This document shows positions 15,909 to 24,368 of a stretch of 37,689 bases of DNA, piece after piece. Numbering within the stretch: position 1 is the stretch's first letter; each line of letters opens with the position of its first letter. A program made the translations under genes and the position numbers. A model generated the notes under the pieces. That model saw only the letters and a program-made list of their open reading frames with translations. It was not told the DNA's origin and searched no databases. The stretch covers positions 37,417 through 75,105 of the forward strand of contig NZFX01000074.1 in the NCBI GenBank assembly GCA_002689385.1, written 5' to 3'. This DNA comes from Phycisphaerae bacterium. GTDB lineage: Bacteria; Planctomycetota; Phycisphaerae; Phycisphaerales; SM1A02.

Positions 15909-15934
15909 ACCAACCCAAGATCTCGGAACTACTT

Positions 15935-16306
15935 ATGCCAACAATCAACCAACTCGTACGAAAACCAAGAAAGACCCCAACGGTCAAGTCCAAGGTTCGC
16001 GACCTTGAAGCAAGCCCACAAAAACGTGGTGTCTGTTTGCAAGTTCGTACTGTAACTCCTAAGAAGCCGAACTCCGCGCTTCGTAAAGTTGCTCGAGTTC
16101 GTTTATCAAACGGTAAGGAAATCACAGCGTACATCGGTGGTGAGGGCCACAACCTCCAAGAGCACTCCATTGTGCTTGTTCGTGGAGGTCGTGTTCGTGA
16201 CCTTCCTGGCGTTCGTTACCACGTTGTTCGCGGCGCACTTGACACCTTAGGTGTTGATGCACGTAAACAAGGACGATCTAAGTACGGAACTAAAAAGGGT
16301 AAATAA
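15935..16306 (+). CDS. rpsL: 30S ribosomal protein S12
   Basis: 123 aa, the normal length. Decoding-centre protein. The conserved loops [16 protein letters not shown] (about 42-57) and [21 protein letters not shown] (about 74-94) are intact; substitutions in these loops cause streptomycin resistance in other bacteria, and the usual KPNS and RVRDLPGV residues are present here. First gene of a short operon with rpsG. Confidence 0.98.
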   Translation: MPTINQLVRKPRKTPTVKSKVRDLEASPQKRGVCLQVRTVTPKKPNSALRKVARVRLSNGKEITAYIGGEGHNLQEHSIVLVRGGRVRDLPGVRYHVVRGALDTLGVDARKQGRSKYGTKKGK

Positions 16307-16315
16307 AAATTAGTA

Positions 16316-16410
16316 AGCACACATGTGTGTGCTAAGCAAGTAATCACACTCCCTGGCTATAGACGTTTCTATAACCCGCAGTGTGGTGAACAAGGTCACA
16401 ACTCCGTGAC
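16316..16410 (+). promoter_or_regulatory. Folded S12-S7 intercistronic region (possible S7 binding site)
   Basis: Three hairpins in the 127-nt spacer. AGCACACA/TGTGTGCT with a 2-nt loop spans 16316-16333. A compound hairpin has outer stem CACACT/AGTGTG (16345-16350 with 16380-16385) and inner stem GGCTATAGA/TCTATAACC (16355-16376, one mismatch, loop CGTT). GTCAC/GTGAC spans 16395-16410. In E. coli, ribosomal protein S7 binds the S12-S7 spacer to repress its own translation; the position here suggests the same role, but that is inference. Confidence 0.5.
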
Positions 16411-16433
16411 AGATGAGCTGAAAGGAAAAAGCT

Positions 16434-16934
16434 ATGGCTGGACGAATCACAAAATCAGAAGAACAACTTAAACCGGATCCAAAGTTTGGTGATAAGGTTC
16501 TTTCTAAATTCATTAACTGTTTCATGAAAGATGGCAAAAAAGCTGTCGCCCAACGAGTTATGTACGACGCACTCGAACGACTTGAAGCAAAACTCAAAAA
16601 AGAAAAAAACTCAGACGATGACGCTCCTAAAAATGCAATGGACGTCTTCCATAAAGCTCTTGAAAACGTACGACCAAATGTTGAAGTTCGTTCAAAACGT
16701 GTTGGTGGTGCAAACTACCAAGTACCAATGCCGGTGAACGCTCGTCGTCGCCAAAGTTTGACATTCCGCTGGATTATCACTGCCTGCCGTGCTGAAAAAG
16801 GCAAGCCGTTCGCACAATGCCTCGCTAAAGAGCTCTGGGATGCATCCAGGGGTGAAGGCAAAGCAGTGAATACACGCGAACAAACGCACCGCATGGCTGA
16901 AGCGAACAAAGCATTTTCGCACTTCGCGTTCTAA
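16434..16934 (+). CDS. rpsG: 30S ribosomal protein S7
   Basis: 166 aa. Primary 16S rRNA-binding protein of the 30S head. Core motifs: GDKVLSKFINCFMKDGKKAVAQ (about 19-40), RVGGANYQVP (about 88-97) and the C-terminal NTREQTHRMAEANKAFSHFAF. There is an insertion of about ten charged residues (KLKKEKNSDDDAPKN) after the first helices, compared with E. coli S7. A ribosome-binding site AAAGGA lies 8 nt before the ATG. The usual fusA and tuf genes do not follow. Confidence 0.98.
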   Translation: MAGRITKSEEQLKPDPKFGDKVLSKFINCFMKDGKKAVAQRVMYDALERLEAKLKKEKNSDDDAPKNAMDVFHKALENVRPNVEVRSKRVGGANYQVPMPVNARRRQSLTFRWIITACRAEKGKPFAQCLAKELWDASRGEGKAVNTREQTHRMAEANKAFSHFAF

Positions 16935-16962
16935 ATAATCCTTCACCTGGACAATTGAACAA

Positions 16963-18003
16963 ATGGCTATTTTTGACCGCTATCACCGACAACGACTCGT
17001 CGATGGTATCGGTGATGATGGACAACTCGCAATTGCAAACGCAACGGTTGCTATCGTTGGAGTCGGAGCGCTGGGTTGCGCGTCTGCCTCAATGCTTGCA
17101 CGTGCAGGAGTTGGTCGTATTATTCTCATAGACCGCGATATCGTTGAAAAAACAAACCTGCAACGGCAGATATTGTTTACCGAAGAGGACGCGGCAAACC
17201 AAGAACCCAAAGCAATAGCCGCAGCAGCTCGACTTGCAAAAATTAATAGCACCATACAGATAACCGCGCACGTTGAAGACCTTACTTCAAGAAACATCAA
17301 ACACCTTCTCGAGGGCGTTGATGTAATTGTTGATGGGCTCGACAATTTTACTACGCGATATCTTCTAAACGACTTCGCTGTGCAACAGAACAAACCGTTT
17401 ATGTTTGCAGGTGTCCTCGCAAGTCAAGGAAATGTGATGACCGTTCTACCAGAGTCAACGCCCTGTCTACGGTGTCTATTTCCAGAACCACCGCCTGCAA
17501 GTTCGCAAGACACTTGCGACACCGCTGGCGTGCTTGCTCCCGCTATCGGCATCGCATCGTCATGCCAGTGCATGGATGTGGTTAAACATATCACAGGCAA
17601 TAAACATAAAATTTCAAGAACGTTGCTCACGTTTGATTTATGGAACTCGATCAGCAGCCGACTCGAAACTGGTAACCCTGTGGACAACTGTATCTGTTGT
17701 CAACAGCGTAGCTTTGCGTTTCTTGAAACCCAAACTGTTGAGCCAGTCGCACTTTGTGGACGACTTGCTGTTTCATTACCAGCGATTGAACCGTTCGATT
17801 TACAAAGCACCTCGGCTAAACTACAAGAACACGGCACGTTTACCTGCACCGACACCATGATCAAGGGCGAGTTTAATGAAGAACGCGCAACAGATGGAAG
17901 CGCAATTCGGCTTCTTTGTTTTCACAATGGACGCGCCATTATTCACGGAACAGACGATATTCGCCGCGCCAAAGCTATTTTTGAAAGATATGTTGGTAAT
18001 TAA
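16963..18003 (+). CDS. ThiF/MoeB-family adenylyltransferase
   Basis: 346 aa. E1-like enzyme that adenylates the C-terminal Gly of a ubiquitin-like sulfur carrier (ThiS or MoaD). Nucleotide loop GVGALG (33-38), DRDIVEKTNLQRQ (57-69), D126 (DGLDNF), zinc ligands C168/C171 (CLRC) and C243/C246 (CICC), and the conserved Cys185 (TCDTAG). The last 90 residues (VALCGRLAVSLPAI ... GRAIIHGTDDI) match the C-terminal domain seen in ThiF-type proteins; there is no rhodanese domain. Together with thiC in the window, a thiamine role is likelier than molybdopterin, but no ThiS or MoaD gene is adjacent. It starts 28 bp after rpsG. Confidence 0.85.
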   Translation: MAIFDRYHRQRLVDGIGDDGQLAIANATVAIVGVGALGCASASMLARAGVGRIILIDRDIVEKTNLQRQILFTEEDAANQEPKAIAAAARLAKINSTIQITAHVEDLTSRNIKHLLEGVDVIVDGLDNFTTRYLLNDFAVQQNKPFMFAGVLASQGNVMTVLPESTPCLRCLFPEPPPASSQDTCDTAGVLAPAIGIASSCQCMDVVKHITGNKHKISRTLLTFDLWNSISSRLETGNPVDNCICCQQRSFAFLETQTVEPVALCGRLAVSLPAIEPFDLQSTSAKLQEHGTFTCTDTMIKGEFNEERATDGSAIRLLCFHNGRAIIHGTDDIRRAKAIFERYVGN

Positions 18004-18033
18004 CGAGTAAAAAACTATACTGAGCACTCTCTC

Positions 18034-18912
18034 ATGGAAAATCAACCAATTATTGAAACAAAACCAATGAACCTCCCAACGTGCGTGGATGGTCCTGTCA
18101 CGCTGCGAACACTTCGAAGGTGGTCAAACGCAAATGCCAAGTGGGCAATGTTGACGTGCTACGACGCAACAACTGCAAGATGGATGGCGGAAGCAGGGCT
18201 TCCAGCAATGCTTGTTGGTGACACGGCCGCTGAAATGATTCTTGGATACGAAAGCACCATACACGCACCGCTTGATTTTCTTATTACTTTGACCGCTGCT
18301 GTAAAACGCGGTGCACCAAATGTATTTGTCATGGGTGACATGCCCTTTTTAAGTTACCAAGTAGACGAAGCATCTGCTATCCAAAACGCTGGCAGATTTT
18401 TAACTGAAGGCGCAGCGGATGCTGTCAAGCTTGAAGTTGATGGAAAGTGGGTCGATCGATTTGCTGCTATTTGCAACGCCGGCATTGCAGCAGTTGCACA
18501 CCTTGGTTCACGACCACAGCAAGCAAAACAAACCGGCGGATACACTACTGCTGGCCGAAACGCGGAGGCTGCACAAGCAATTGTTGAAGATGCGATTGTT
18601 ATGGAACAAGCAGGCGCCTCCATGCTCTTACTTGAAGCCGTTCCTGAAGAAGTTTCGCGAGCAGTTGTTAAAGCCACAACTATTCCAGTGATTGGTTGCG
18701 GCGCAGGAACAAGTTGCCATGGACAGGTCGTTGTCATGCAAGACCTTGCAGGTCTAACAAAATGGCAGCCATCGTTTGCGAAACCAACTGCGAATGTAGG
18801 CAATGAAATTTCATCAGTTGCAAAAACATGGATGAACAACGTACACGCAAGCGCTCTTGGTAAACACCCTTATGCTATGCGTGATGGTGAATCAGAAAAG
18901 TTTCAATCGTAA
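18034..18912 (+). CDS. panB: 3-methyl-2-oxobutanoate hydroxymethyltransferase PanB
   Basis: 292 aa. Adds a hydroxymethyl group to 2-oxoisovalerate to make ketopantoate, the first committed step of pantothenate and CoA synthesis. MLTCYDATTARWMAEAGLPA (39-58), the Mg-binding VGDTAAEM (about 61-68), HLGSRPQQAK (HLG motif), the catalytic Glu region MLLLEAVPEEV and the closing IGCGAGTSCHGQVVVMQDL are present. It is somewhat divergent: VGDTAAEM replaces the usual VGDSLGM. Its 3' end overlaps the convergent ABC ATPase gene by 10 bp. Confidence 0.93.
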   Translation: MENQPIIETKPMNLPTCVDGPVTLRTLRRWSNANAKWAMLTCYDATTARWMAEAGLPAMLVGDTAAEMILGYESTIHAPLDFLITLTAAVKRGAPNVFVMGDMPFLSYQVDEASAIQNAGRFLTEGAADAVKLEVDGKWVDRFAAICNAGIAAVAHLGSRPQQAKQTGGYTTAGRNAEAAQAIVEDAIVMEQAGASMLLLEAVPEEVSRAVVKATTIPVIGCGAGTSCHGQVVVMQDLAGLTKWQPSFAKPTANVGNEISSVAKTWMNNVHASALGKHPYAMRDGESEKFQS

Positions 18913-19676
18913 GCTGACGCAATTAATTCCCTGGTTATTTGATGTTCCGGGTTTTGAATGAGTGATTTTGTTTCGCCTCGCTCAATAATTTTTCCAGAAT
19001 CCATGACCAACACTTCATCGCAAAATTGGTTCACGACAGCTAAGTCATGCGTAATGAACAACATTGTTAAGCCGAGCTCGTCACGAAGTTGCGATAAAAG
19101 TTTCATAATTTTATTTTGCACTGTTACATCAAGGGCTGATGTTGGTTCGTCACACACGAGTAACTCTGGCTTTAAGGAAATCGCACGTGCAATTGCTATT
19201 CGTTGTTTTTGACCACCAGAAAACTCATGCGGAAATCTATCGGCATCTTCTGGTTCTAAACCAACTTGAACCAATAATTCTTTAGCTCTCAATTCCAACT
19301 CATTACCCTTTGCCCTGCCGTGCACAAGAAGGGGCTCGGATATAATTTTTCCAACTCGCATGTATTCGTTAAGCGAACCGCCTGGATCCTGAAAAACCAT
19401 CTGCATTCGAGGTCGAATGTTGCGAAGATCGTTTTTGCTCAAAAGTGATACATCAGTACCATCAAAAAATATTTGCCCGCTTTCGAGTGGAACGAGCTGC
19501 ATCACCGCTCGTGCCATTGTCGATTTCCCCGAGCCGCTTTCGCCAACCACTCCAAGTGTAGTGCCTTTGGGAAGCACAAAAGAAACCGTATCAACCGCTG
19601 TAAGAACGTCTTTGCCATTTGAAAAAGAAACTTTTACGCCCTGAAGTTCAAGAAGTGGTTGATTGCTGTCCATCAT
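18903..19676 (-). CDS. Peptide-type ABC transporter ATP-binding protein (orphan)
   Basis: 257 aa from the ATG at 19676 (ATGATG); a frame open to 19703 would leave only 9 bp to thyA. Walker A GESGSGKST, Q-loop MVFQDPGGSLNEYMRV, signature FSGGQKQRIAIARA, Walker B LLVCDEPTSALD and switch His (ITHD) are complete. The FQDP...SLNP-like segment is typical of the DppF/OppF oligopeptide group, but the long C-terminal extension of that group is missing. No permease or binding-protein gene neighbours it, so the partner must lie elsewhere. Confidence 0.88.
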   Translation of the reverse strand: MMDSNQPLLELQGVKVSFSNGKDVLTAVDTVSFVLPKGTTLGVVGESGSGKSTMARAVMQLVPLESGQIFFDGTDVSLLSKNDLRNIRPRMQMVFQDPGGSLNEYMRVGKIISEPLLVHGRAKGNELELRAKELLVQVGLEPEDADRFPHEFSGGQKQRIAIARAISLKPELLVCDEPTSALDVTVQNKIMKLLSQLRDELGLTMLFITHDLAVVNQFCDEVLVMDSGKIIERGETKSLIQNPEHQITRELIASAYD

Positions 19677-19712
19677 TTGCTTTGAGTATGGTATCTTCGA
19701 CAACTAGTACCC

Positions 19713-20507
19713 ATGAAACAATATCTTGAATTACTTGAATATGTCCTCAATCACGGGGTTGTGAAGGAAGACCGCACAGGAACCGGAACGAGAAGCGTTT
19801 TTGGTTGGCAGATGCGTTTTGATCTAAACGAGGGCTTTCCGCTTGTTACGACCAAAAAAATCCATACGCGTTCTATTTTCCATGAACTTCTTTGGTTTTT
19901 AAGGGGTGAAACAAACATCGCCTACCTAAAAGAAAACGGTGTATCCATTTGGGATGAATGGGCGGATGAAAATGGTGAACTCGGGCCTGTCTACGGCTCG
20001 CAGTGGCGCTCTTGGAAGACAGCTGATGGCCGAACCGTGGACCAGATAACAAATCTTATTGATGGGATTAAAAACAACCCAGATTCTAGGCGACACATTG
20101 TGAGCGCTTGGAACGTCGGCGAAGTGGACCAGATGGCTTTGCCGCCCTGTCACACCATGTTCCAGCTGTATGTTGCAGACAACAAACTTTCGTGCCAACT
20201 CTATCAACGCTCAGCAGATATTTTTCTCGGTGTTCCATTTAACATTGCTTCGTACGCATTGCTTACGATGATGATTGCTCAGACCACCGGATTAGAACTT
20301 GGCGATTTTGTGCATACGTTTGGTGATGCGCACTTGTACTCAAATCACATCGAGCAAACAAATGAACAACTTAAAAGAGACGTGCGTCCGTTGCCAAAGG
20401 TAACACTAAACCCTGCGATAACTTCTGTGTTTGATTTTACCTATGACGACATTACGTTGACTGGGTATGAACCACACCCGCACATAAAAGCTCCCGTAGC
20501 TGTGTAA
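19713..20507 (+). CDS. thyA: Thymidylate synthase ThyA
   Basis: 264 aa, the same length as E. coli ThyA. Methylates dUMP to dTMP with methylenetetrahydrofolate. Arg21 (DRTGTGT), catalytic Cys146 (LPPCHTMFQ), and [20 protein letters not shown] are all conserved. It is followed after 4 nt by folA, which recycles the dihydrofolate that ThyA produces. The classic folate-dependent pathway is therefore used here rather than ThyX. Confidence 0.98.
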   Translation: MKQYLELLEYVLNHGVVKEDRTGTGTRSVFGWQMRFDLNEGFPLVTTKKIHTRSIFHELLWFLRGETNIAYLKENGVSIWDEWADENGELGPVYGSQWRSWKTADGRTVDQITNLIDGIKNNPDSRRHIVSAWNVGEVDQMALPPCHTMFQLYVADNKLSCQLYQRSADIFLGVPFNIASYALLTMMIAQTTGLELGDFVHTFGDAHLYSNHIEQTNEQLKRDVRPLPKVTLNPAITSVFDFTYDDITLTGYEPHPHIKAPVAV

Positions 20508-20511
20508 CAAT

Positions 20512-20991
20512 ATGGAAATTGTTGTCGCAATAACTGAAAACTTTGTCATCGGCGCGAATGGCGACATGCCCTGGCATTTACCAGCAGACTTGTGTCACTT
20601 TAAAGCAATCACCTCTAATGGCGCGATTGTTATGGGAAGACGAACGTGGGACTCAATTGGAAGACCGTTGCCAAACCGAATAAACATTGTTCTTAGTCGG
20701 CAAAAAGATTTAATGATAGAAGGCGCGACAGTCGTGCATTCGCTCGATGAGGCGATTCGAGCTGCAGAAGGCAAACGTCTTTTTATCATTGGCGGGGGTG
20801 AAATTTATTCGCAAGCTTTACCTCTTGCGACAACCATGCATATCACTCGAATTCATACCACTGTTGAAGGCGATACGTTTTTTCCAACATTTGATGGGAA
20901 CGAATGGGAACTGGCTGAGGCAACTCACTGGATTGCTGACGAAAAGAACTGCCACGACCTAACCTTTGAATTGTGGCGTAATAAGCAATAA
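20512..20991 (+). CDS. folA: Dihydrofolate reductase
   Basis: 159 aa, the same length as E. coli DHFR. Reduces dihydrofolate to tetrahydrofolate with NADPH. Catalytic Asp26 (LPADLCHFK), the Met20-loop equivalent GANGDMPWHLP, the NADPH-binding VMGRRTWDSIGRPLP and FIIGGGEIYSQAL are present. Coupled to thyA by a 4-nt gap. Confidence 0.97.
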   Translation: MEIVVAITENFVIGANGDMPWHLPADLCHFKAITSNGAIVMGRRTWDSIGRPLPNRINIVLSRQKDLMIEGATVVHSLDEAIRAAEGKRLFIIGGGEIYSQALPLATTMHITRIHTTVEGDTFFPTFDGNEWELAEATHWIADEKNCHDLTFELWRNKQ

Positions 20992-21042
20992 CACCGCCTT
21001 CTGGCTTACATCGCCCCATCCTGCCGATATTGCATAAGCAAG

Positions 21043-21279
21043 ATGGCAATCCCTCAACCAAAACTTTCAACGTTGCATTGTTGCCCATACATTGAAGATG
21101 GGCACTCCGCTTGTTCAAGTCACTTTACGCTCGGTCGACTTGACCAAGCGTGCAGTGTTTGCTTCGGTTCGTTTAAATCATGCTCGATGTACCGGCAACT
21201 AGCTGGTGTAACTTTTAACACCTCTTTAGATATGACTGTCAATGGCCAAGCCGTCGAACTACGACCAACAGGTTCGTGA
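21043..21279 (+). CDS. Small Cys-rich protein (putative metal-binding), 78 aa
   Basis: Six cysteines in a short span: C13, C14, C24, C37, C40 and C47, in the segments HCCPYIEDGHSAC, then LGRLDQACSVCFGSF, then KSCSMYRQLAG. The pattern CP....C......L......C.x..C resembles small Cys-rich proteins I have seen in planctomycete genomes, suggesting a zinc or iron-sulfur site; no function is known. It lies 51 bp after folA and its end overlaps the recombinase gene by 38 bp, which argues for translational coupling. Confidence 0.55.
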   Translation: MAIPQPKLSTLHCCPYIEDGHSACSSHFTLGRLDQACSVCFGSFKSCSMYRQLAGVTFNTSLDMTVNGQAVELRPTGS

Positions 21280-22159
21280 TTTTTTTGGGTACCTTCGTGT
21301 TGAGGCGGGCTTATCGCCATTGACGCTCGACGCCTATCGACGTGACCTTGAATTATTGCGCGATAGATTAACTGCAGAAAGAATTGTTTGTTGTAGCGAT
21401 GTAACGCCAAAACATCTTGCTGCGCACGTTCGGTATTTACATAAAGACAGAGGATTACAAGCTTCAAGTGTTGCAAGGCATCTTTCGACCATGCGGATGT
21501 TGTTTCGCTATTTGCAGGCATCAAACAAAATAGATTCTGACCCCGCACGATTGTTAGAAACACCAACTCGGTGGAAACGCTTGCCAGATGTTTTGTCTCC
21601 AAAGAAAATGAAACAACTCATAGACGCGGCGAATCCTTCGTACGGAAGGTTGTGGCAACGCGATCGCGCGCTTGTTGAACTCATGTATGCTGGCGGAATG
21701 CGCGCGAGCGAAGTGGCGGGAATTAAGCCGGACGATTTTAAAGAAACACTTGCTGTTGTGATGGTAACGGGCAAGGGGAATAAACAGCGGCTCGTCCCAA
21801 TTGGCAAACCTGCCATCGCAGCTATTCAACAGTACACCGCGGAACTTCGCCCGAAACTTTTGCGCTTTGATGATGGGCGAGACATGGGACATTTGCTTCT
21901 TTCAAACACGGGTCGCCCACTTGAGCGGGTATCTATTTGGCAAATCATTCGCAAACTGGCGAAGAATGCTGACCTTGGAAAAGTGCATCCGCATACGCTT
22001 CGACACAGCTTTGCAACGCACATGCTTTCTGGTGGTGCCGACCTTCGCGTTGTTCAAGAACTTCTTGGACATAGCGATATTGGAACTACTCAAATTTACA
22101 CACACATCGACCGCTCCCAACTTAAATCCGTCGTCGCCAAATACCACCCCAGGCCATAG
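21242..22159 (+). CDS. Tyrosine recombinase XerC/XerD
   Basis: 305 aa. Resolves chromosome dimers at dif together with FtsK. SAM-like core-binding domain about 8-95, catalytic domain about 115-300. All active-site residues are present: R154 (GGMRASE), K178 (TGKGNKQ), H251 and R254 (HTLRHSFATH), H277 (LLGHSDI) and nucleophile Y286 (TQIYTHID). Length and motifs fit a housekeeping XerD more than a phage integrase. Whether it is XerC or XerD needs phylogeny. Its stop is followed by a copy of the 50-bp repeat. Confidence 0.93.
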   Translation: MAKPSNYDQQVRDFFGYLRVEAGLSPLTLDAYRRDLELLRDRLTAERIVCCSDVTPKHLAAHVRYLHKDRGLQASSVARHLSTMRMLFRYLQASNKIDSDPARLLETPTRWKRLPDVLSPKKMKQLIDAANPSYGRLWQRDRALVELMYAGGMRASEVAGIKPDDFKETLAVVMVTGKGNKQRLVPIGKPAIAAIQQYTAELRPKLLRFDDGRDMGHLLLSNTGRPLERVSIWQIIRKLAKNADLGKVHPHTLRHSFATHMLSGGADLRVVQELLGHSDIGTTQIYTHIDRSQLKSVVAKYHPRP

Positions 22160-22170
22160 TCCGCTAAAGC

Positions 22171-22220
22171 AGATTAATTCCCCAGAGACTATTTTTGACT
22201 CAAAAACGGTGTTTTTCGAA
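22171..22220 (+). repeat. 50-bp interspersed repeat, copy 1
   Basis: Identical at 40 of 50 positions, without gaps, to 28271-28320. It begins 12 nt after the recombinase stop. The most conserved parts are TTAATTCC-CAGAGAC and CAAAAA-GGTG-TTTTC. In this copy AAAAAC-GGT-GTTTTT can form a small hairpin. Confidence 0.75.
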
Positions 22221-22243
22221 CAAATTTATTCCTCAGCGGTTTT

Positions 22244-22271
22244 TTGAGATGCTCGATATGTCTCTTAGATA
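22244..22271 (+). promoter_or_regulatory. Possible promoter upstream of the secreted protein gene
   Basis: TTGAGA (22244-22249) and TAGATA (22266-22271) with a 16-bp spacer; the start would lie about 20 nt before the ATG at 22297. Confidence 0.35.
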
Positions 22272-22296
22272 TTTATTTGTTTGATAGAATGAATGC

Positions 22297-23268
22297 ATGA
22301 GCATTGGGTTAATATTGGTAGCGATAGTGAGTATTTCGGGAAGCGGAACAATGCAGCCAATATGCACGCAAGAAGATTTTCAGTTGTCAATTGGTAATTC
22401 AACTCAAGGAGATACCGCATTTATAGCCCAAGCTGTATTTGATGATTATCTTGAACAGCTCATCACCCTAGAGCAAGAATACTCACGCGAAGACGATATG
22501 GATACGCCCCCTGCAGGGGATCTAATGCAACAACTTAGCAAAGAGCAGGCTGGTGATGATTTGTTCGATACTTTGCTTTCTTCTCTGGCAGCACTCAACG
22601 AAGGTCCACAATGGAAAATCAGCATCGCCAATCTTCGAAGAACGGTGCTGCTTCGAGCTCGGGAAGCGAAGAATCCGTGGCAAGGCGTAGTTTGGTTGGA
22701 CATTTCAAACATGCCGGCAGATGCAGTGGTTCGGGTCGATTTATTTTTGCAAAACAATATAGACGAAGACCGCACAGACAGGTACTACGGCATCGCCATG
22801 CAAACATTGGGTGATAGTGAGAAATGCAGAACGTTTGAAAAACAAGCAATGCAACGTTGGGGTACATTTCTTAAACTCATAACTCCATACCTAAACGAAA
22901 AGATAATAGTTCATCTCTACCCACAAATCGACCGGGGCAAACATGTACACCGTGTAAAAGACTGGATAACAACGCATATCCAAGATGAAGACACCCTTGC
23001 AAGTGCTCGCCAACAGTTTAAACTTTGGAACTCGTTGCATGAAAAATTAAACCAGACTATCGTTGAACTTGTCGTACGCGCTAGAAGTGAGTTAGGTTTC
23101 GACCCATGGTCGCGTGGCTGTGGTCAACCAGTTGGTTCTTTAGCGTACAAACTCAAAAATGAATTGTTACAAAAAAGTGCTGAAATCCAAGAGTTTAACA
23201 ACACAACCACCCACTTGATTTTACATCTTCTAACGCAAAAACAACGTCAACAGTTTGAAGAAGAATAA
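22297..23268 (+). CDS. Hypothetical secreted protein, 323 aa
   Basis: Not recognised. A short hydrophobic N-terminus (MSIGLILVAIVSISGSG) looks like a signal peptide. The rest is mostly helical and charged, with a beta-like central part (GVVWLDISNMPADAVVRVDL, 128-147) and a C-terminal helix rich in Gln and Glu. Cys residues occur at about 23, 177 and 267. Its 3' end overlaps the convergent dus gene by 22 bp. It stands alone between the recombinase and the dus operon. Confidence 0.6.
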   Translation: MSIGLILVAIVSISGSGTMQPICTQEDFQLSIGNSTQGDTAFIAQAVFDDYLEQLITLEQEYSREDDMDTPPAGDLMQQLSKEQAGDDLFDTLLSSLAALNEGPQWKISIANLRRTVLLRAREAKNPWQGVVWLDISNMPADAVVRVDLFLQNNIDEDRTDRYYGIAMQTLGDSEKCRTFEKQAMQRWGTFLKLITPYLNEKIIVHLYPQIDRGKHVHRVKDWITTHIQDEDTLASARQQFKLWNSLHEKLNQTIVELVVRARSELGFDPWSRGCGQPVGSLAYKLKNELLQKSAEIQEFNNTTTHLILHLLTQKQRQQFEEE

Positions 23269-24365
23269 AATTCTTCAATCACTGTTTTCCACTCTTCAAT
23301 TGACTGTGACTGAATAAACTGCTTACGCACGTTTTCCGATTCTGGATGGTACTTAGAAAACTGAATTCCAAATTTCCTCATTAGCCGGGAGCCCTTTTTT
23401 TCTCCGTGCAATTGTGTACATAGTGCGATATGGCCCAGCAATGCCGTACGTTGTTGCAAAACCGTTGGCGGCAACGGTGATTTTCCCGACATTAGGGCGC
23501 GCGCTTGATTAAATATCCAGGGATTACCAATACAACCACGCGCAATAGAAACTCCGTGCACACCCGTTTGTTCCATCATTCGAAAAATATCGGCGGCGCA
23601 CCAAATGTCACCACTTCCAAAAACAAGTGCATCTGGCCGGCGTGTTGTTAACTCTTTTAAGAATGACCAATCAGAAGGGCCAATATACCGTTGCTCGACC
23701 GTTCGTGAATGCACCGTTGCCCAACTGAAACCCGTTTCGTATGCGTGGTCAAAAACTGCATAAAAATTCTCTGACGACTCAACTGTGTCATCCCAACCAC
23801 GTCGAAGTTTTACGGTTACTGGGATATGTTCGGGTACAGATTCGCGAACTGCAGTCAACACTTCTTTCGCTTGACATGGTGCTGTTAAAAAATGCCCACC
23901 GCGATTTCGTCTACGTACTTTTTTAACTGGGCAAGCAAGGTTTACATCAATAACCTCATACCCCATTCCCGCAAGAATAAGTGCTCCCTTTGCCATCTCG
24001 TCTGGATTAGTTCCAATCACTTGCCCCGCTATTGGGTGGTCGTCCAAGCCGGCTGCTGTGTTCCCTTCGATTTCACCCGCCTCCTCTGCGAGTAAATCTG
24101 GATCTTCTTTTCTTCGACCTTTTCCGCCATTTATGAGTGTGCGATCAAGCAACGCTTCAGTGACACAAAATGGGCAGCCGTGCTGGCGTGCAATCAATCG
24201 CATGGCGCCATCGCTGTATCCGGCCAAGCCGGCTTGATAAAACGGAACATCAAACCCCTTAACAAGCGCTGGAATTCTTGGATCAATCAGAAGATTATTT
24301 GCAAACTCTGCAATGTCAGCATGTGACACATCGCTTAGTTGCGAAGGGTTCATATTGACCGACAT
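23247..24365 (-). CDS. tRNA-dihydrouridine synthase
   Basis: 372 aa. FMN enzyme that reduces uridines in the tRNA D-loop. TIM-barrel with QAGLAGYSDGAMR near the start of the barrel, DVNLACPVKKV (140-150; catalytic Cys145), VKLRRGWDD, the His motif VHSRTVEQRY, and GSGDIWCAADI then IARGCIGNPWIF for FMN phosphate. It is closest in pattern to DusB-type enzymes, but the subtype is not certain. Last gene of the minus-strand operon, 3 nt after the lipoprotein gene. Confidence 0.92.
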   Translation of the reverse strand: MSVNMNPSQLSDVSHADIAEFANNLLIDPRIPALVKGFDVPFYQAGLAGYSDGAMRLIARQHGCPFCVTEALLDRTLINGGKGRRKEDPDLLAEEAGEIEGNTAAGLDDHPIAGQVIGTNPDEMAKGALILAGMGYEVIDVNLACPVKKVRRRNRGGHFLTAPCQAKEVLTAVRESVPEHIPVTVKLRRGWDDTVESSENFYAVFDHAYETGFSWATVHSRTVEQRYIGPSDWSFLKELTTRRPDALVFGSGDIWCAADIFRMMEQTGVHGVSIARGCIGNPWIFNQARALMSGKSPLPPTVLQQRTALLGHIALCTQLHGEKKGSRLMRKFGIQFSKYHPESENVRKQFIQSQSIEEWKTVIEEFYSSSNC

Positions 24366-24368
24366 GTT

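Larger units (their letters stand above)
15579..15934. other. 356-bp non-coding stretch between rnhA and rpsL
   Basis: Contains, in order, a long AT-rich palindrome (15658-15688), a GGAGG...CCTCC inverted repeat with a TCAGACCTC word (about 15781-15799), a strong-looking promoter (15856-15883) and a leader hairpin (15891-15908). A 67-aa frame at 15605 runs through the palindrome and is not considered real. Confidence 0.7.

Noticed and set aside
18354-18839. 161-aa minus-strand frame inside panB
   Set aside because: It is antisense to panB, Ala/Thr/Ser/Cys-rich as shadow frames are, and matches nothing.
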